Shown here: positions 34,056 through 42,613 of the stretch, in pieces
How the letters are laid out: every line of letters begins with the position of its first letter
Numbering within the stretch: position 1 is the first letter of the stretch
Assembly: GCF_014930365.1 (NCBI RefSeq)
Contig: NZ_JABXWI010000004.1
Span: 558,001-622,000, forward strand
Direction: 5' to 3'
Length of the DNA: 64,000 nucleotides
Source of the DNA: Streptomyces caniscabiei
GTDB lineage: Bacteria; Actinomycetota; Actinomycetes; Streptomycetales; Streptomycetaceae
The notes under the pieces: model-generated
Seen by the model: the letters and a program-made list of their open reading frames with translations, nothing else
The model's database searches: none
What the model was told of the DNA's origin: nothing
Position numbers and translations under genes: made by a program

Positions 34056-35978
34056 ATGGGCAACTTCGGCATCGCTCCACCGACGGGACCGGTCATGGCC
34101 GGAGGGCTGGCCGATCCGCTGTTCGACACGGCGATCCGTGATCCCGCGCTGCCGCAGCTCGCCCGCCGCGACGGCACCTCCCCCGACACCTGGACGCCGG
34201 TCAGCGCGGCCGAGGCCCGGGACGAAGTGGCCGATCTGGCCAAGGGGTTGATCGCGTCCGGGATCCGGCCGGGCAACCGGGTGGCCGTGATGGCGCGGAC
34301 CCGGTACGAGTGGACGGTGTTCGCCGTCGCGCTGTGGGCCGTCGGCGCCGAGATCGTGCCGGTCTGTCCGACGTCGTCGCGCGACCAGATCGAGTGGATC
34401 CTGCGGGACGCGGCCTGTGTGGGCGTGGTCGTCGAGGACGAGTTGGGCGTGATGACCGTCGGCTCGGTGTGCGCCAAGCTGCCGCTGCTGCGGTACGTGT
34501 GGCAGCTGGACGCCGAGTCACTGCCGCAGCTGGTCGAGGTGGGCCGGGACGTACCGGACGCGACCGTGGACTCGCTGCGCCGTATCGTCATGCCGGACTC
34601 CACCGCCGTGATCGCGTACACCTCGGGCACCACCGGCCGGCCCCGGGGCTGCGCGCTCTCCCACCGCAGCCTCGCCAGCCCCTGCGACGCACTGCTCGCC
34701 GGCTGGCGGCAGACGGCGGCGGCGCCCGGTGAGCAGCCGGCGATCCTGGCCTTCCTGCCGTTCTCGCACGTCTACGGCCTGATGATCCAGGGGATGTGTC
34801 TGCGCGGCGGGCTGCTGCTCGCGCACGAGCCGGAGTTCAGCGAGGAGGCGCTGTCGGCAGCGCTGCGCTCGTTCCGGCCGACGTTCCTCTTCGGTGTCCC
34901 GTACCTCTTCGAGAGGATCCACAAGAACTTCCTGCGCAAGGCCCAACAGGCCGGCCGGGGGCCGTTGTTCGAACGGGCCGTGCGCACCGCCCAGGACCAC
35001 GCCCTCGCGGTCGAGCGGCAGCGGCTGGGCACGGGTCCCGGGCCGGCGATGGATCTGAAGCTGCAACACGCCTTCTTCGAGAAGACGGTGTACCGCAAAC
35101 TGCGCGCGACGCTGGGCGGCCGGGTGCGCGGCGGCACGTCGGGCGGCTCCCCCCTCAACCGCGATCTGGCGCTGTTCTACGCGGGCATCGGCATCCTCGT
35201 CCACGACGGGTACGGGCTGACCGAGACCGCCGGGGGCATCACCGCCCAGCCGGTGGGCCGGGAGAAGTTCGGCACCGTGGGCCGGCCGCTGCCGGGCACG
35301 GAGATCCGGGTGGCGCGGGACGGGGAGATCCTGGTCAACGGGCCCTCGGTGTTCCAGGGGTACGTCAACGACGAGGCGGGCACCCGGGCCGCGCTCCAGG
35401 ACGGCTGGCTGGCGACGGGGGACATCGGGCGGCTGGACGCCGAGGGCTATCTGTCGATCACCGGCCGCAAGAAGGAGATCATCATCACCAGCGGCGGCAA
35501 GGGAGTCGCCCCCGCGCCGCTGGAGGAGCAGCTGCGGACGCATCCACTGATCCACCAGGCGGTGGTCGTGGGTGACAACCGGCCCTGTGTGGGTGCGCTG
35601 CTCACGCTGGACCCGGAGTTCCTCGCGCACTGGCGGATGTCGTTGTCCGCGCCGGGCGAGCTGCTGGGGCGGGAGGCACGGGAGGAGAACGCGCTGCGGC
35701 AGGAGGTGCTGCGGGCGATCGCCGCGGCCAACAGCACGGTGTCGCGTGCGGAGTCGATCCGCGTCTACCGCATCCTGCCCGAGCCGTTCGACCTCGCCAA
35801 CGGGATGCTGACGCCGTCGATGAAGCTGCGCCGGGACACCATCGTGCAGCGGTACGAGGCCGAGATCGAGGCGATGTACGCGACCTCGGCACGCACCGCC
35901 CGCCGCACCCTCTCGGAGGAGATCGCGGGCTGGGACGACTCGGACTCCGACGACGTGTTCCGACGCGCCCGGCACTGA
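34056..35978 (+). CDS. Long-chain acyl-CoA synthetase-type AMP-binding enzyme
   Basis: A 640-residue adenylate-forming enzyme. The phosphate loop 'YTSGTTGRPRG' is at 188-198. The adenine motif 'DGYGLTETAGG' and 'ATGDIGRLDAEGYLSITGRKKEIIITSGGKG' (hinge Asp, Arg and catalytic Lys region) follow, and a 30-residue helical insertion typical of long-chain (FACS) enzymes is present in the middle. It activates a fatty acid as acyl-AMP and then makes the CoA thioester. No linked thioesterase or synthase suggests a pathway. An acidic 'WDDSDSDD' tail ends the protein. The ATG at 34056 was chosen because homology begins there; the ribosome site is distant. Confidence 0.9.
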   Translation: MGNFGIAPPTGPVMAGGLADPLFDTAIRDPALPQLARRDGTSPDTWTPVSAAEARDEVADLAKGLIASGIRPGNRVAVMARTRYEWTVFAVALWAVGAEIVPVCPTSSRDQIEWILRDAACVGVVVEDELGVMTVGSVCAKLPLLRYVWQLDAESLPQLVEVGRDVPDATVDSLRRIVMPDSTAVIAYTSGTTGRPRGCALSHRSLASPCDALLAGWRQTAAAPGEQPAILAFLPFSHVYGLMIQGMCLRGGLLLAHEPEFSEEALSAALRSFRPTFLFGVPYLFERIHKNFLRKAQQAGRGPLFERAVRTAQDHALAVERQRLGTGPGPAMDLKLQHAFFEKTVYRKLRATLGGRVRGGTSGGSPLNRDLALFYAGIGILVHDGYGLTETAGGITAQPVGREKFGTVGRPLPGTEIRVARDGEILVNGPSVFQGYVNDEAGTRAALQDGWLATGDIGRLDAEGYLSITGRKKEIIITSGGKGVAPAPLEEQLRTHPLIHQAVVVGDNRPCVGALLTLDPEFLAHWRMSLSAPGELLGREAREENALRQEVLRAIAAANSTVSRAESIRVYRILPEPFDLANGMLTPSMKLRRDTIVQRYEAEIEAMYATSARTARRTLSEEIAGWDDSDSDDVFRRARH

Positions 35979-36151
35979 CCGCGCGAGCGACGGCCGACGG
36001 CTGTCGGTCCCCGTCCGACCACGGGTCGGGCCGTTGTTGACGAATCGGTCCTTCAGATGCGGAGATGCTCCAGGCACCAGCGGGGAGACCGCTTGCCCGA
36101 GAGCACTCCGCACCACCGTGAGACGCACCGTGAGACGAAGGACGAGGACCC

Positions 36152-37399
36152 ATGGCACTGCAGATCAGCGCCACCAACCCGGAACACCCCGCGCTGCTGC
36201 TCGAACTGCCGTGGCACCTGCCGCTGGAGGAGTGGCCCGAGCACCACCTCGTGCCGCTCCCCCGGGGCATCTCCCGCCACGTCGTGCGCTACGCCCGCGC
36301 CGGCGACGAGGTCGTCGCCGTCAAGGAGCTCGCCGAACGGCCCGCCCTGCGCGAGTACGAGCTGCTGCGCGACCTCGACCGGATCGGCATCCCCGCCGTG
36401 GACGCGCTCGGCGTCGTCACCGGCCGTCTCGACGAGGCGGGCGACCCGCTGGAGTCGGTGCTGATCACCCGCCACCTCGGCGGTTCGATGCCGTACCGCT
36501 CGATGTTCGAGACGACCATGCGCCCGGCCACCATGCACCGGCTGATGGACGCCCTCGCCGTCCTGCTGGTGCGGCTGCACCTGGCCGGATTCGCCTGGGG
36601 CGACTGCTCGTTGTCGAACACGCTGTTCCGGCGGGACGCGGGCGCGTACGCGGCGTACCTGGTGGACGCCGAGACGGGCGACCTGCACGCGCGGCTGAGC
36701 TCCGGGCAGCGGGAGTACGACCTAGATCTGGCCCGGGTGAACATCAGCGGCGAGTTGCTGGACCTGGAGGCGTCGGGGGCGCTGCACCCGTCGGTGGACC
36801 CGATCGACTTCGGCAACGAGATCTGCTCCCGCTACCACCGGCTGTGGGAGGAGCTGACCCGCAGGTCGGTGTACCCGGCCGGGAAGTACCACTACATCGA
36901 GCGCCGGATCCGCCGTCTCAACGACCTCGGTTTCGACGTCGCCGAGATGCAGATCGAGCACGCCGACAACGGCGACACCGTCACCTTCGTGCCGAAGGTC
37001 GTCGACGCGGGCCACCACCAGCGGCAGTTGCTGCGGCTGACCGGGCTGGACACCGAGGAGAACCAGGCCCGGCGGCTGCTGAACGACCTGGAGAGCTGGA
37101 TGGCCACCCAGGACGACTACGCCCCGGGCGACCCCCTCGGCGCCCGCCCCGAGGTGCTGGCGCACCGCTGGGTGCGGGAGGTGTTCCGCCCGACCGTGCG
37201 GGCCGTCCCGCTCGAACTGCGCGGCACGGTGGACCCGGCGGAGATCTACCACCAGCTCCTCGAACACCGCTGGTACCTGTCCGAGCGGGCCCAGCACGAC
37301 ATCGGCCTGGACATGGCGGTGAAGGACTACATCGACAACGTCCTGCCGAAGACGCTCGCGCCGCTGCCGCCGAAGGTGGACGACGTCACCGCCGGGTGA
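36152..37399 (+). CDS. DUF4032 kinase-like protein
   Basis: A 415-residue protein. The N-terminal half has a protein-kinase/LPS-kinase fold: 'VVAVKELAERPALREYELLRDL' (Lys and Glu pair), 'LLVRLHLAGFAWGDCSLSNTLF' (catalytic loop with Asp and Asn) and 'AAYLVDAETGDLHARL' (metal-binding Asp). DUF4032 fills the C-terminal half (about 240-400, including 'HRWVREVFRP' and 'HRWYLSERAQHDIGLD'). Its substrate is not known. Preceding 173 bp include a 5-bp-arm palindrome but nothing firm. It converges on the universal stress protein gene with 7 bp between the stops. Confidence 0.85.
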   Translation: MALQISATNPEHPALLLELPWHLPLEEWPEHHLVPLPRGISRHVVRYARAGDEVVAVKELAERPALREYELLRDLDRIGIPAVDALGVVTGRLDEAGDPLESVLITRHLGGSMPYRSMFETTMRPATMHRLMDALAVLLVRLHLAGFAWGDCSLSNTLFRRDAGAYAAYLVDAETGDLHARLSSGQREYDLDLARVNISGELLDLEASGALHPSVDPIDFGNEICSRYHRLWEELTRRSVYPAGKYHYIERRIRRLNDLGFDVAEMQIEHADNGDTVTFVPKVVDAGHHQRQLLRLTGLDTEENQARRLLNDLESWMATQDDYAPGDPLGARPEVLAHRWVREVFRPTVRAVPLELRGTVDPAEIYHQLLEHRWYLSERAQHDIGLDMAVKDYIDNVLPKTLAPLPPKVDDVTAG

Positions 37400-37406
37400 G
37401 CCCGCG

Positions 37407-38279
37407 TCACTTGTGGGGAACCACCGCGACCGGGCAGTGCGCGTGGTGCAGGACGCCGTGGGCGACCGAGCCGATGCGGGCGCCGACGGCCGTACGGCGG
37501 GCCCGGCGTCCGACGACGACCAGCTGCGCCCGCTGGGTCACCGACAGCAGCACCTGCCCGGCGCTGCCCATCTCGACGTGCTGGGTGACCCGCACCTCGG
37601 GGAACCGTTCCCGCCACGGCTCCAGCGCGGCGGCCAGCGCCTTCTTCTCGTACGGCTCCAGCCCGCCGGCCTCGTCGAGGAGCTTCAGCGAGCCGGGGCT
37701 GTACGCGTACAGCGGGGGAAGCGTCCACGCCCGCACCGCGCGCAGGGACGCCCCCCGGGCGGCCGCCGTCTCGAACGCGTACCGCAGCACGTCGGCGCTG
37801 TCCTCCGGCCTGCCCTGCTGGCCGACGACGACCTCGCGTCCGGCGGCCTCGGCGCTCGGGGTGTCCTCGGCGCGCACGAGCACGACCGGGCGCGGTGACC
37901 CGACGATCACCTGCTGGCCCACGGAGCCCAGCAGGAAGCCGACCACCGCGCCGTGTCCGCGTGAGCCCAGCACCACGGTCTCGGCGTCCTCGGCGGCGCC
38001 GACCAGCGTGTCGGCCGGCGGGCCCTCCACCAGGTCCGTCGTCACCTCCAGCTCCGGGTGGCGCCCGGTCACGCCCCGCGCGGCCTCGGCGAGGGCCTCC
38101 CCGGCCCACCGCTCCTGTCCGTCCCGGTCCACGGTGATCGCCTCGTGCGGCTCCCACCGCCACGCGTGCACCACCCGCAGCGCCAGGCCCCGGCGTACGG
38201 CCTCCCGGCCGGCCCACGCCAGCGCGGCGAGGCTCTCGGGGGTACCGTCCACTGCGGCGGTGATCGGGCGCGTCGTCAT
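37407..38279 (-). CDS. Tandem universal stress protein
   Basis: A 290-residue protein of two Usp domains. Each has the start pattern of an alpha/beta fold ('ITAAVDGTPESLAALAWAG' and 'VVVGQQGRPEDSADVLRYA') and the ATP-binding motif, G-2x-G-9x-G(S/T): 'VVLGSRGHGAVVGFLLGSVGQQV' in copy one and 'VVVGRRARRTAVGARIGSVAHGV' in copy two. Copy two has Arg residues in place of two glycines, so its nucleotide binding may be weaker. The last residues 'CPVAVVPHK' end the fold. GAGAGGTGG lies just before the ATG. An alternative in-frame start lies 21 bp upstream. Divergent from the VOC gene. Confidence 0.9.
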   Translation of the reverse strand: MTTRPITAAVDGTPESLAALAWAGREAVRRGLALRVVHAWRWEPHEAITVDRDGQERWAGEALAEAARGVTGRHPELEVTTDLVEGPPADTLVGAAEDAETVVLGSRGHGAVVGFLLGSVGQQVIVGSPRPVVLVRAEDTPSAEAAGREVVVGQQGRPEDSADVLRYAFETAAARGASLRAVRAWTLPPLYAYSPGSLKLLDEAGGLEPYEKKALAAALEPWRERFPEVRVTQHVEMGSAGQVLLSVTQRAQLVVVGRRARRTAVGARIGSVAHGVLHHAHCPVAVVPHK

Positions 38280-38336
38280 CGGCCACCTCTCGGTCGTCAC
38301 ATGGCTGACGGGTCCAGTCTTCACTACGCTCGCCGT

Positions 38337-38693
38337 ATGACCTTGGTGTGGGAGCAGGTGCTGGTGGACGCGGCCGATCCGGCGGCGCTGGGGCGCTGGT
38401 GGGCCGAGGCGCTCGGCTGGGTGGTGGTCGACGAGTCGCCCGAGGAGTACGAGATCCGCCCGGCGAAGGACCGCCTCCCCGGCCTGCTGTTCGGGCGCAG
38501 CCCGGACGCCAAGGACGGCAAGAACCGCCTGCACCTCGACTTCCGCCCCGCCGACCAGGAGGCGGAGGTCACCCGCCTGCTCGGCCTCGGGGCCCGGCAC
38601 GCGGACGTCGGGCAGACCGGGGACGAGCCCTGGATCGTGCTCCAGGACCCGGAGGGCAACGAGTTCTGCGTGCTCGCCCCGCGCCGGAACTGA
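38337..38693 (+). CDS. VOC-superfamily protein
   Basis: A 118-residue vicinal-oxygen-chelate fold: 'VLVDAADPAALGRWWAEALGW', 'HLDFRPADQEAEV' (metal-ligand His) and 'DPEGNEFCVLAP' (Glu ligand) are in family positions. Close relatives are glyoxalase-like or bleomycin-resistance-like proteins of unknown substrate. Its ATG has no ribosome site and is preceded by a plausible -10 (tacgct), so it may be leaderless. Divergent from the stress protein with only 57 bp between. Confidence 0.85.
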   Translation: MTLVWEQVLVDAADPAALGRWWAEALGWVVVDESPEEYEIRPAKDRLPGLLFGRSPDAKDGKNRLHLDFRPADQEAEVTRLLGLGARHADVGQTGDEPWIVLQDPEGNEFCVLAPRRN

Positions 38694-38790
38694 CACGGCC
38701 GTCGGCGTACCGGCCCGTGGCGCCGGGGAAACCGCGCACATCGGCGCGGTCGAACATACGATGGGCCCATTGGTCTCGGGGCGGAGGAGT

Positions 38791-40467
38791 ATGACGCAGG
38801 CGGTCGGTCCGGCGCGGAACGTGATCCTCACGGTGGATGACGATCCCGGAGTGTCCCGCGCGGTGGCGCGGGATCTGCGCCGCAGGTACGGCGAGACGTA
38901 CCGGATCGTGCGGGCGGAGTCCGGACAGACGGCGCTGGAGGCCCTGCGGGAGCTGAAGCTGCGCGGCGACCAGGTGGCGGTGATCCTGGCCGACTACCGG
39001 ATGCCGGAGATGAACGGCATCGAGTTCCTGGAACAGGCGCTGGACGTCTATCCGGGCGCCCGGCGCGTCCTGCTCACCGCGTACGCCGACACCGGCGCGG
39101 CGATCGACGCGATCAACGTCATCGACCTCGACCACTATCTGCTGAAGCCGTGGGACCCGCCGGAGGAGAAGCTCTATCCGGTCCTGGACGACCTGCTCCA
39201 GGCCTGGCGGGCCGCCGACCGCTCCTGTGCGGGCACGACGAAGGTGGTCGGACACCGGTGGTCGGCACGGTCCTCGGGCGTACGGGAGTTCCTGGCCCGC
39301 AACCAGGTGCCGTACCGCTGGTTCTCCTCGGACGAGCCGGAGGGGCGACGGCTGCTCGCGGCGGCCGGCACGGACGGCGAACGGCTGCCGCTGGTCGTCA
39401 CCCCGGACGGTACGCCGCTGGTGGCGCCGGACGACGCGGAGCTGGCGGAGAAGGTGGGGCTGGCGACCACACCGGCCCAGGAGTTCTACGACCTGGTCGT
39501 CATCGGCGGCGGACCGGCCGGGCTCGGGGCCGCCGTGTACGGGGCCTCGGAGGGGTTGCGGACGCTCCTCGTCGAGCGGTCGGCCACGGGCGGGCAGGCG
39601 GGGCAGAGTTCACGGATCGAGAACTACCTCGGGTTCCCCGACGGGGTGTCCGGCGGCCAGCTCACCGACCGGGCCCGCCGTCAGGCCACCAAGTTCGGCG
39701 CGGAGATCCTCTCGGCCCGCGAGGTGAGCGGGCTGGAGGTGAACGGGGCGGCGCGGACCGTCCGGTTCTCCGACGGTTCGGCGGTCGCCGCGCACAGCGT
39801 GATCCTGGCGACCGGCGTGTCGTACCGGCAGCTCGCCGCACCGGGCTGCGCGGACCTCACCGGCTGCGGCGTGTTCTACGGTTCCGCGCTGACCGAGGCG
39901 GCCGGTTGCCAGGGGCACGACGTGTACATCGTGGGCGGCGCCAACTCGGCCGGGCAGGCGGCGATGTACCTGGCCCGGGGTGCCAAGTCGGTCACCCTGC
40001 TCGTCCGCGGCGAGTCGCTCACCGCCTCCATGTCGCACTATCTGATCCAGCAGCTCGCGGAGGCCCCCAACATCTTCGTGCGCCCCGGCACGGTCGTGGA
40101 GGCCGCGCACGGCACGAACCAGCTGGAGCAGCTGACGCTGAAGGACGTGGCGAGCGGGCAGGAGGAACTCGTCGACGCGCAGTGGCTGTTCGTGTTCATC
40201 GGCGCCGAGCCGCGCACCGACTGGCTGGAGGGGACCGTGCTCCGCGACGAGCGCGGGTTCATCGTGGCCGGACCCGACATGACCGTGGACGGGAGCCCTC
40301 CGGCGGGCTGGGAGCTGGACCGGCCGCCGTACCACCTGGAGACCAATGTGCCGGGTGTGTTCGTCGCCGGGGACGCGCGGTCGGAGTCCGCGAAGCGGGT
40401 CGCGTCCGCCGTGGGAGAGGGAGCGATGGCCGTGATGCTGGTGCACAGGTATCTGGAGCAGTCATGA
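38791..40467 (+). CDS. Fused response regulator/thioredoxin-reductase-like flavoprotein
   Basis: The product has 558 residues. The receiver domain occupies about 10-130 ('ILTVDDDPG', phospho-acceptor Asp in 'VILADYRMPEMNG', 'LLTAYAD', 'YLLKPWDPP'). A glutaredoxin-like linker (about 150-225, 'VREFLARNQVPYRWFSSDEP') follows. The rest is a thioredoxin-reductase-type flavoprotein with FAD motifs 'VIGGGPAGLGAAVYGASEG' and 'VFVAGDARSES' and the NADPH motif 'YIVGGANSAGQAAMYLARG'. Where thioredoxin reductases carry the CxxC disulfide, this one has 'GVFYGSALTEA' and no CxxC anywhere, so it cannot be a classic reductase. It overlaps an 11-codon frame that leads into the kinase gene. Confidence 0.88.
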   Translation: MTQAVGPARNVILTVDDDPGVSRAVARDLRRRYGETYRIVRAESGQTALEALRELKLRGDQVAVILADYRMPEMNGIEFLEQALDVYPGARRVLLTAYADTGAAIDAINVIDLDHYLLKPWDPPEEKLYPVLDDLLQAWRAADRSCAGTTKVVGHRWSARSSGVREFLARNQVPYRWFSSDEPEGRRLLAAAGTDGERLPLVVTPDGTPLVAPDDAELAEKVGLATTPAQEFYDLVVIGGGPAGLGAAVYGASEGLRTLLVERSATGGQAGQSSRIENYLGFPDGVSGGQLTDRARRQATKFGAEILSAREVSGLEVNGAARTVRFSDGSAVAAHSVILATGVSYRQLAAPGCADLTGCGVFYGSALTEAAGCQGHDVYIVGGANSAGQAAMYLARGAKSVTLLVRGESLTASMSHYLIQQLAEAPNIFVRPGTVVEAAHGTNQLEQLTLKDVASGQEELVDAQWLFVFIGAEPRTDWLEGTVLRDERGFIVAGPDMTVDGSPPAGWELDRPPYHLETNVPGVFVAGDARSESAKRVASAVGEGAMAVMLVHRYLEQS

Positions 40468-40499
40468 CCGGCGCGGAGGCCTCGGGGGCCGCGTCATGA
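40464..40499 (+). other. 11-codon coupling mini-ORF
   Basis: The ATG at 40464 overlaps the flavoprotein stop (ATGA), reads MTGAEASGAAS and ends at TGA 40497-40499, which itself overlaps the ATG of the kinase gene (40496). It is in a different frame from the kinase. It may pass ribosomes from one gene to the next, with a GCGGAGG run at 40473-40479 as ribosome site for the kinase start. Confidence 0.4.
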
Positions 40500-42010
40500 G
40501 CGGGCGGCCGTCGCCGTGCGACCGGGCCGAGCTGGGCCGGCTGTTCCTGTTCGAGAAGCTGGACGACGAGCAGTTGGACCGGCTGTGCCGTGAGGGCCGC
40601 GTGGAGCGGTTCGATCCGGGTCACGTCTACCGCGAGGGCGAGCCGGCCACCTGCTTCTTCGTGCTCCTGGAGGGCACGGTGGTGCTGTCGCGACAGGTCG
40701 GCGACGACGACGTGGAGGTCAGCCGCAGCTCCCAGGTCGGGGTGTACGCGGGCGCCTTCCAGGCGTATCTCGGCGACCAGGCGGACCAGGCCCGCTACAA
40801 GGGCTCCATGCGGGTCACCGTGCCCTCCCGCTTCTACGTCCTCCCGGCGGCCGCCTTCGCCCGGATCATGCGCGACTGGTTCCCCATGGCCGTCCATCTG
40901 CTGGAGGGCCTGTTCTTCGGGAACCAGAACACCCAGCGGACCATCAACCAGCGGGAACGGCTGCTGGCGCTGGGCTCGTTGTCGGCCGGTCTGACGCACG
41001 AGCTGAACAACCCGGCCGCGGCCGCGGTCCGGGCGACCTCGGCGCTGCGGGAGCGGGTGGCCGGGATGCGGCACAAGCTCGGGGCGATCGCCGCCGGGCC
41101 GTACAAGCGGGCCATGCTGGAGTCACTGGTCGATCTGCAGGAACGGACGGCCGAGCAGGTCGCCAAGGCCACCCCGCTCAGTCCGCTGGAGGCCTCCGAC
41201 CGGGAGGACGAGCTGACGGACTGGCTCGACGACCACGGCATCGCGGGCGGCTGGCAGCTCGCGCCGAACTTCGTGCAGGCCGGACTCGACACCGCCTGGC
41301 TGGACCAGGTCGCTCAGGCCGTGGACGAGCACACCCTCGAAGGGGCGGTGCGCTGGCTCAACTACACCGTCGAGACCGAGCTGTTGATGAACGAGATCGA
41401 GGACTCCACGACCCGCGTCAGCAGCCTCGTCGACGCGGCGAAGCAGTACTCGCAGCTCGACCGCGCGCCCTACCAGAACGCCGACGTCCACGAACTCCTC
41501 GACAGCACCCTGCTGATGCTCTCCGGGAAGCTGGGCGACATCGAGGTGGTCAAGGAGTACGACCGTACGCTGCCGCGCATCCCCGCCTATCCGGGTGAGC
41601 TGAACCAGGTGTGGACGAACCTGATCGACAACGCGGTGTCGGCGATCAACGACACCGGGGGCGCGGGCAGGTTGACGGTACGGACGGCGCTGGACCACCG
41701 GGACCAGGTGCTGGTCGAGTTCCGTGACACCGGTCCCGGCATCCCGCCGGAGATCAAGGGCCGTATCTTCGACCCGTTCTTCACCACCAAGCCGGTCGGG
41801 CAGGGCACCGGGCTCGGCCTCGACATCTCCTGGCGCATCGTCGTCAACAAGCACCATGGGCACATCGAGGTCGACTCCCGGCCGGGCGAGACCCGCTTCC
41901 AGGTCTTCCTGCCACTGACGGCGCCGGCCGCCGACCTGGACCTCAGGCTCGCCGACGATCCCGAGGACGGCTCGGCCCCCGACCCCCGCACGACCGAGGA
42001 GACGACATGA
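40496..42010 (+). CDS. Histidine kinase with N-terminal cyclic-nucleotide-binding domain
   Basis: A 504-residue soluble kinase. The CNB-type domain (about 13-125) shows 'FDPGHVYREGEPATCFFVLLEGTVVLSRQ', here in pieces, but lacks a clear cAMP phosphate-binding cassette. It may bind another ligand or serve as a docking domain. The dimerisation helix holds the phospho-acceptor 'LGSLSAGLTHELNNPAAAAVRA' (His in THELNNP). A long helical insertion follows, then a HATPase domain with 'VWTNLIDNAVSAI', 'DTGPGIPPEIKGRIFDPFFTTK' and 'GTGLGLDISWRIV'. It is the obvious partner for the fused receiver encoded just upstream, and its stop overlaps the next gene. Confidence 0.88.
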   Translation: MSGRPSPCDRAELGRLFLFEKLDDEQLDRLCREGRVERFDPGHVYREGEPATCFFVLLEGTVVLSRQVGDDDVEVSRSSQVGVYAGAFQAYLGDQADQARYKGSMRVTVPSRFYVLPAAAFARIMRDWFPMAVHLLEGLFFGNQNTQRTINQRERLLALGSLSAGLTHELNNPAAAAVRATSALRERVAGMRHKLGAIAAGPYKRAMLESLVDLQERTAEQVAKATPLSPLEASDREDELTDWLDDHGIAGGWQLAPNFVQAGLDTAWLDQVAQAVDEHTLEGAVRWLNYTVETELLMNEIEDSTTRVSSLVDAAKQYSQLDRAPYQNADVHELLDSTLLMLSGKLGDIEVVKEYDRTLPRIPAYPGELNQVWTNLIDNAVSAINDTGGAGRLTVRTALDHRDQVLVEFRDTGPGIPPEIKGRIFDPFFTTKPVGQGTGLGLDISWRIVVNKHHGHIEVDSRPGETRFQVFLPLTAPAADLDLRLADDPEDGSAPDPRTTEETT

Positions 42011-42357
42011 CCCTGCCCGCCGGAATCGACCCCGCCGTCCCGCCGAGCGGCGACGGGTGCGTGGAGTGCGACGCGGCCGGCGGCTGGTGGTTCCACCTGC
42101 GGCGCTGCGCCCAGTGCGGTCACGTCGGCTGCTGCGACTCCTCCCCCTCCCAGCACGCGACGGCCCACGCGGGCGCCACGGGGCACCCCTTCGTGCAGAG
42201 CTACGAGCCCGGTGAGTCGTGGTACTGGAACTACGAGACGGACGAGATGTACGAGTCGGGTCCCGACCTCGCGCCGCCGCTCAGCCACCCGGAGGACCAG
42301 CCGGCGCCGGGCCCTCCGGGCAGGGTGCCGCCAAATTGGACCGAGGCACTGCGCTGA
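42007..42357 (+). CDS. UBP-type zinc-finger protein
   Basis: A 116-residue protein with a ZnF-UBP domain: Cys and His ligands are visible in 'GCVECDAAGGWWFHLRRC', 'QCGHVGCCDSSPSQHATAH', and 'GHPFVQSYEPGESWYWNY'. The tail is Pro-rich. In eukaryotes the fold binds ubiquitin C-termini; the bacterial members' ligand is unknown. Its ATG overlaps the kinase stop (ATGA), so it belongs to the same redox/two-component operon. Confidence 0.88.
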   Translation: MTLPAGIDPAVPPSGDGCVECDAAGGWWFHLRRCAQCGHVGCCDSSPSQHATAHAGATGHPFVQSYEPGESWYWNYETDEMYESGPDLAPPLSHPEDQPAPGPPGRVPPNWTEALR

Positions 42358-42387
42358 CGCGAGCCGCGTTGTCGGGCGCGGGCCCGG

Positions 42388-42555
42388 TGGGGGGCTGGTC
42401 ACGCAGTTCCCCGCGCCCCTGAAAAGCAGGGGCTGCGCCCCGTGCTTTTCACCCCGCAGCCCCGTCGCTTTCCAGGCCCGCGGGCCGTGGTATCTCAGGC
42501 CTGCGGGGCCTGGTCTTTCAGGGGCGCGGGGAACTGCGCGACCAGCCCCCACCCA
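42388..42555. repeat. Dispersed inverted-repeat element, copy B, with nested hairpin
   Basis: Arms of about 35-40 bp (42388-42425 and 42515-42555) are nearly perfect inverse copies and carry the same core as copies at 19304-19331 and 55053-55086. Inside the left part is a separate hairpin at 42421-42450: 8-bp arms gaaaagca/tgcttttc with a further ggggc/gcccc pair. The element fills the gap after the zinc-finger gene and likely ends that transcript before the next gene's promoter. Confidence 0.85.
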
Positions 42556-42613
42556 CCCGCACCTGACAACGCCCCCCACCACCAAAACCGGCCCCACCGA
42601 ACGGAGTGACATC

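Noticed and set aside
38791..40467. Call as housekeeping trxB
   Set aside because: There is a receiver domain at the N-terminus, no CxxC active site and no adjacent trxA.
42388..42555. CRISPR-like repeats
   Set aside because: The copies are inverse arms of one hairpin element, not regularly spaced direct repeats, and no cas genes are present.
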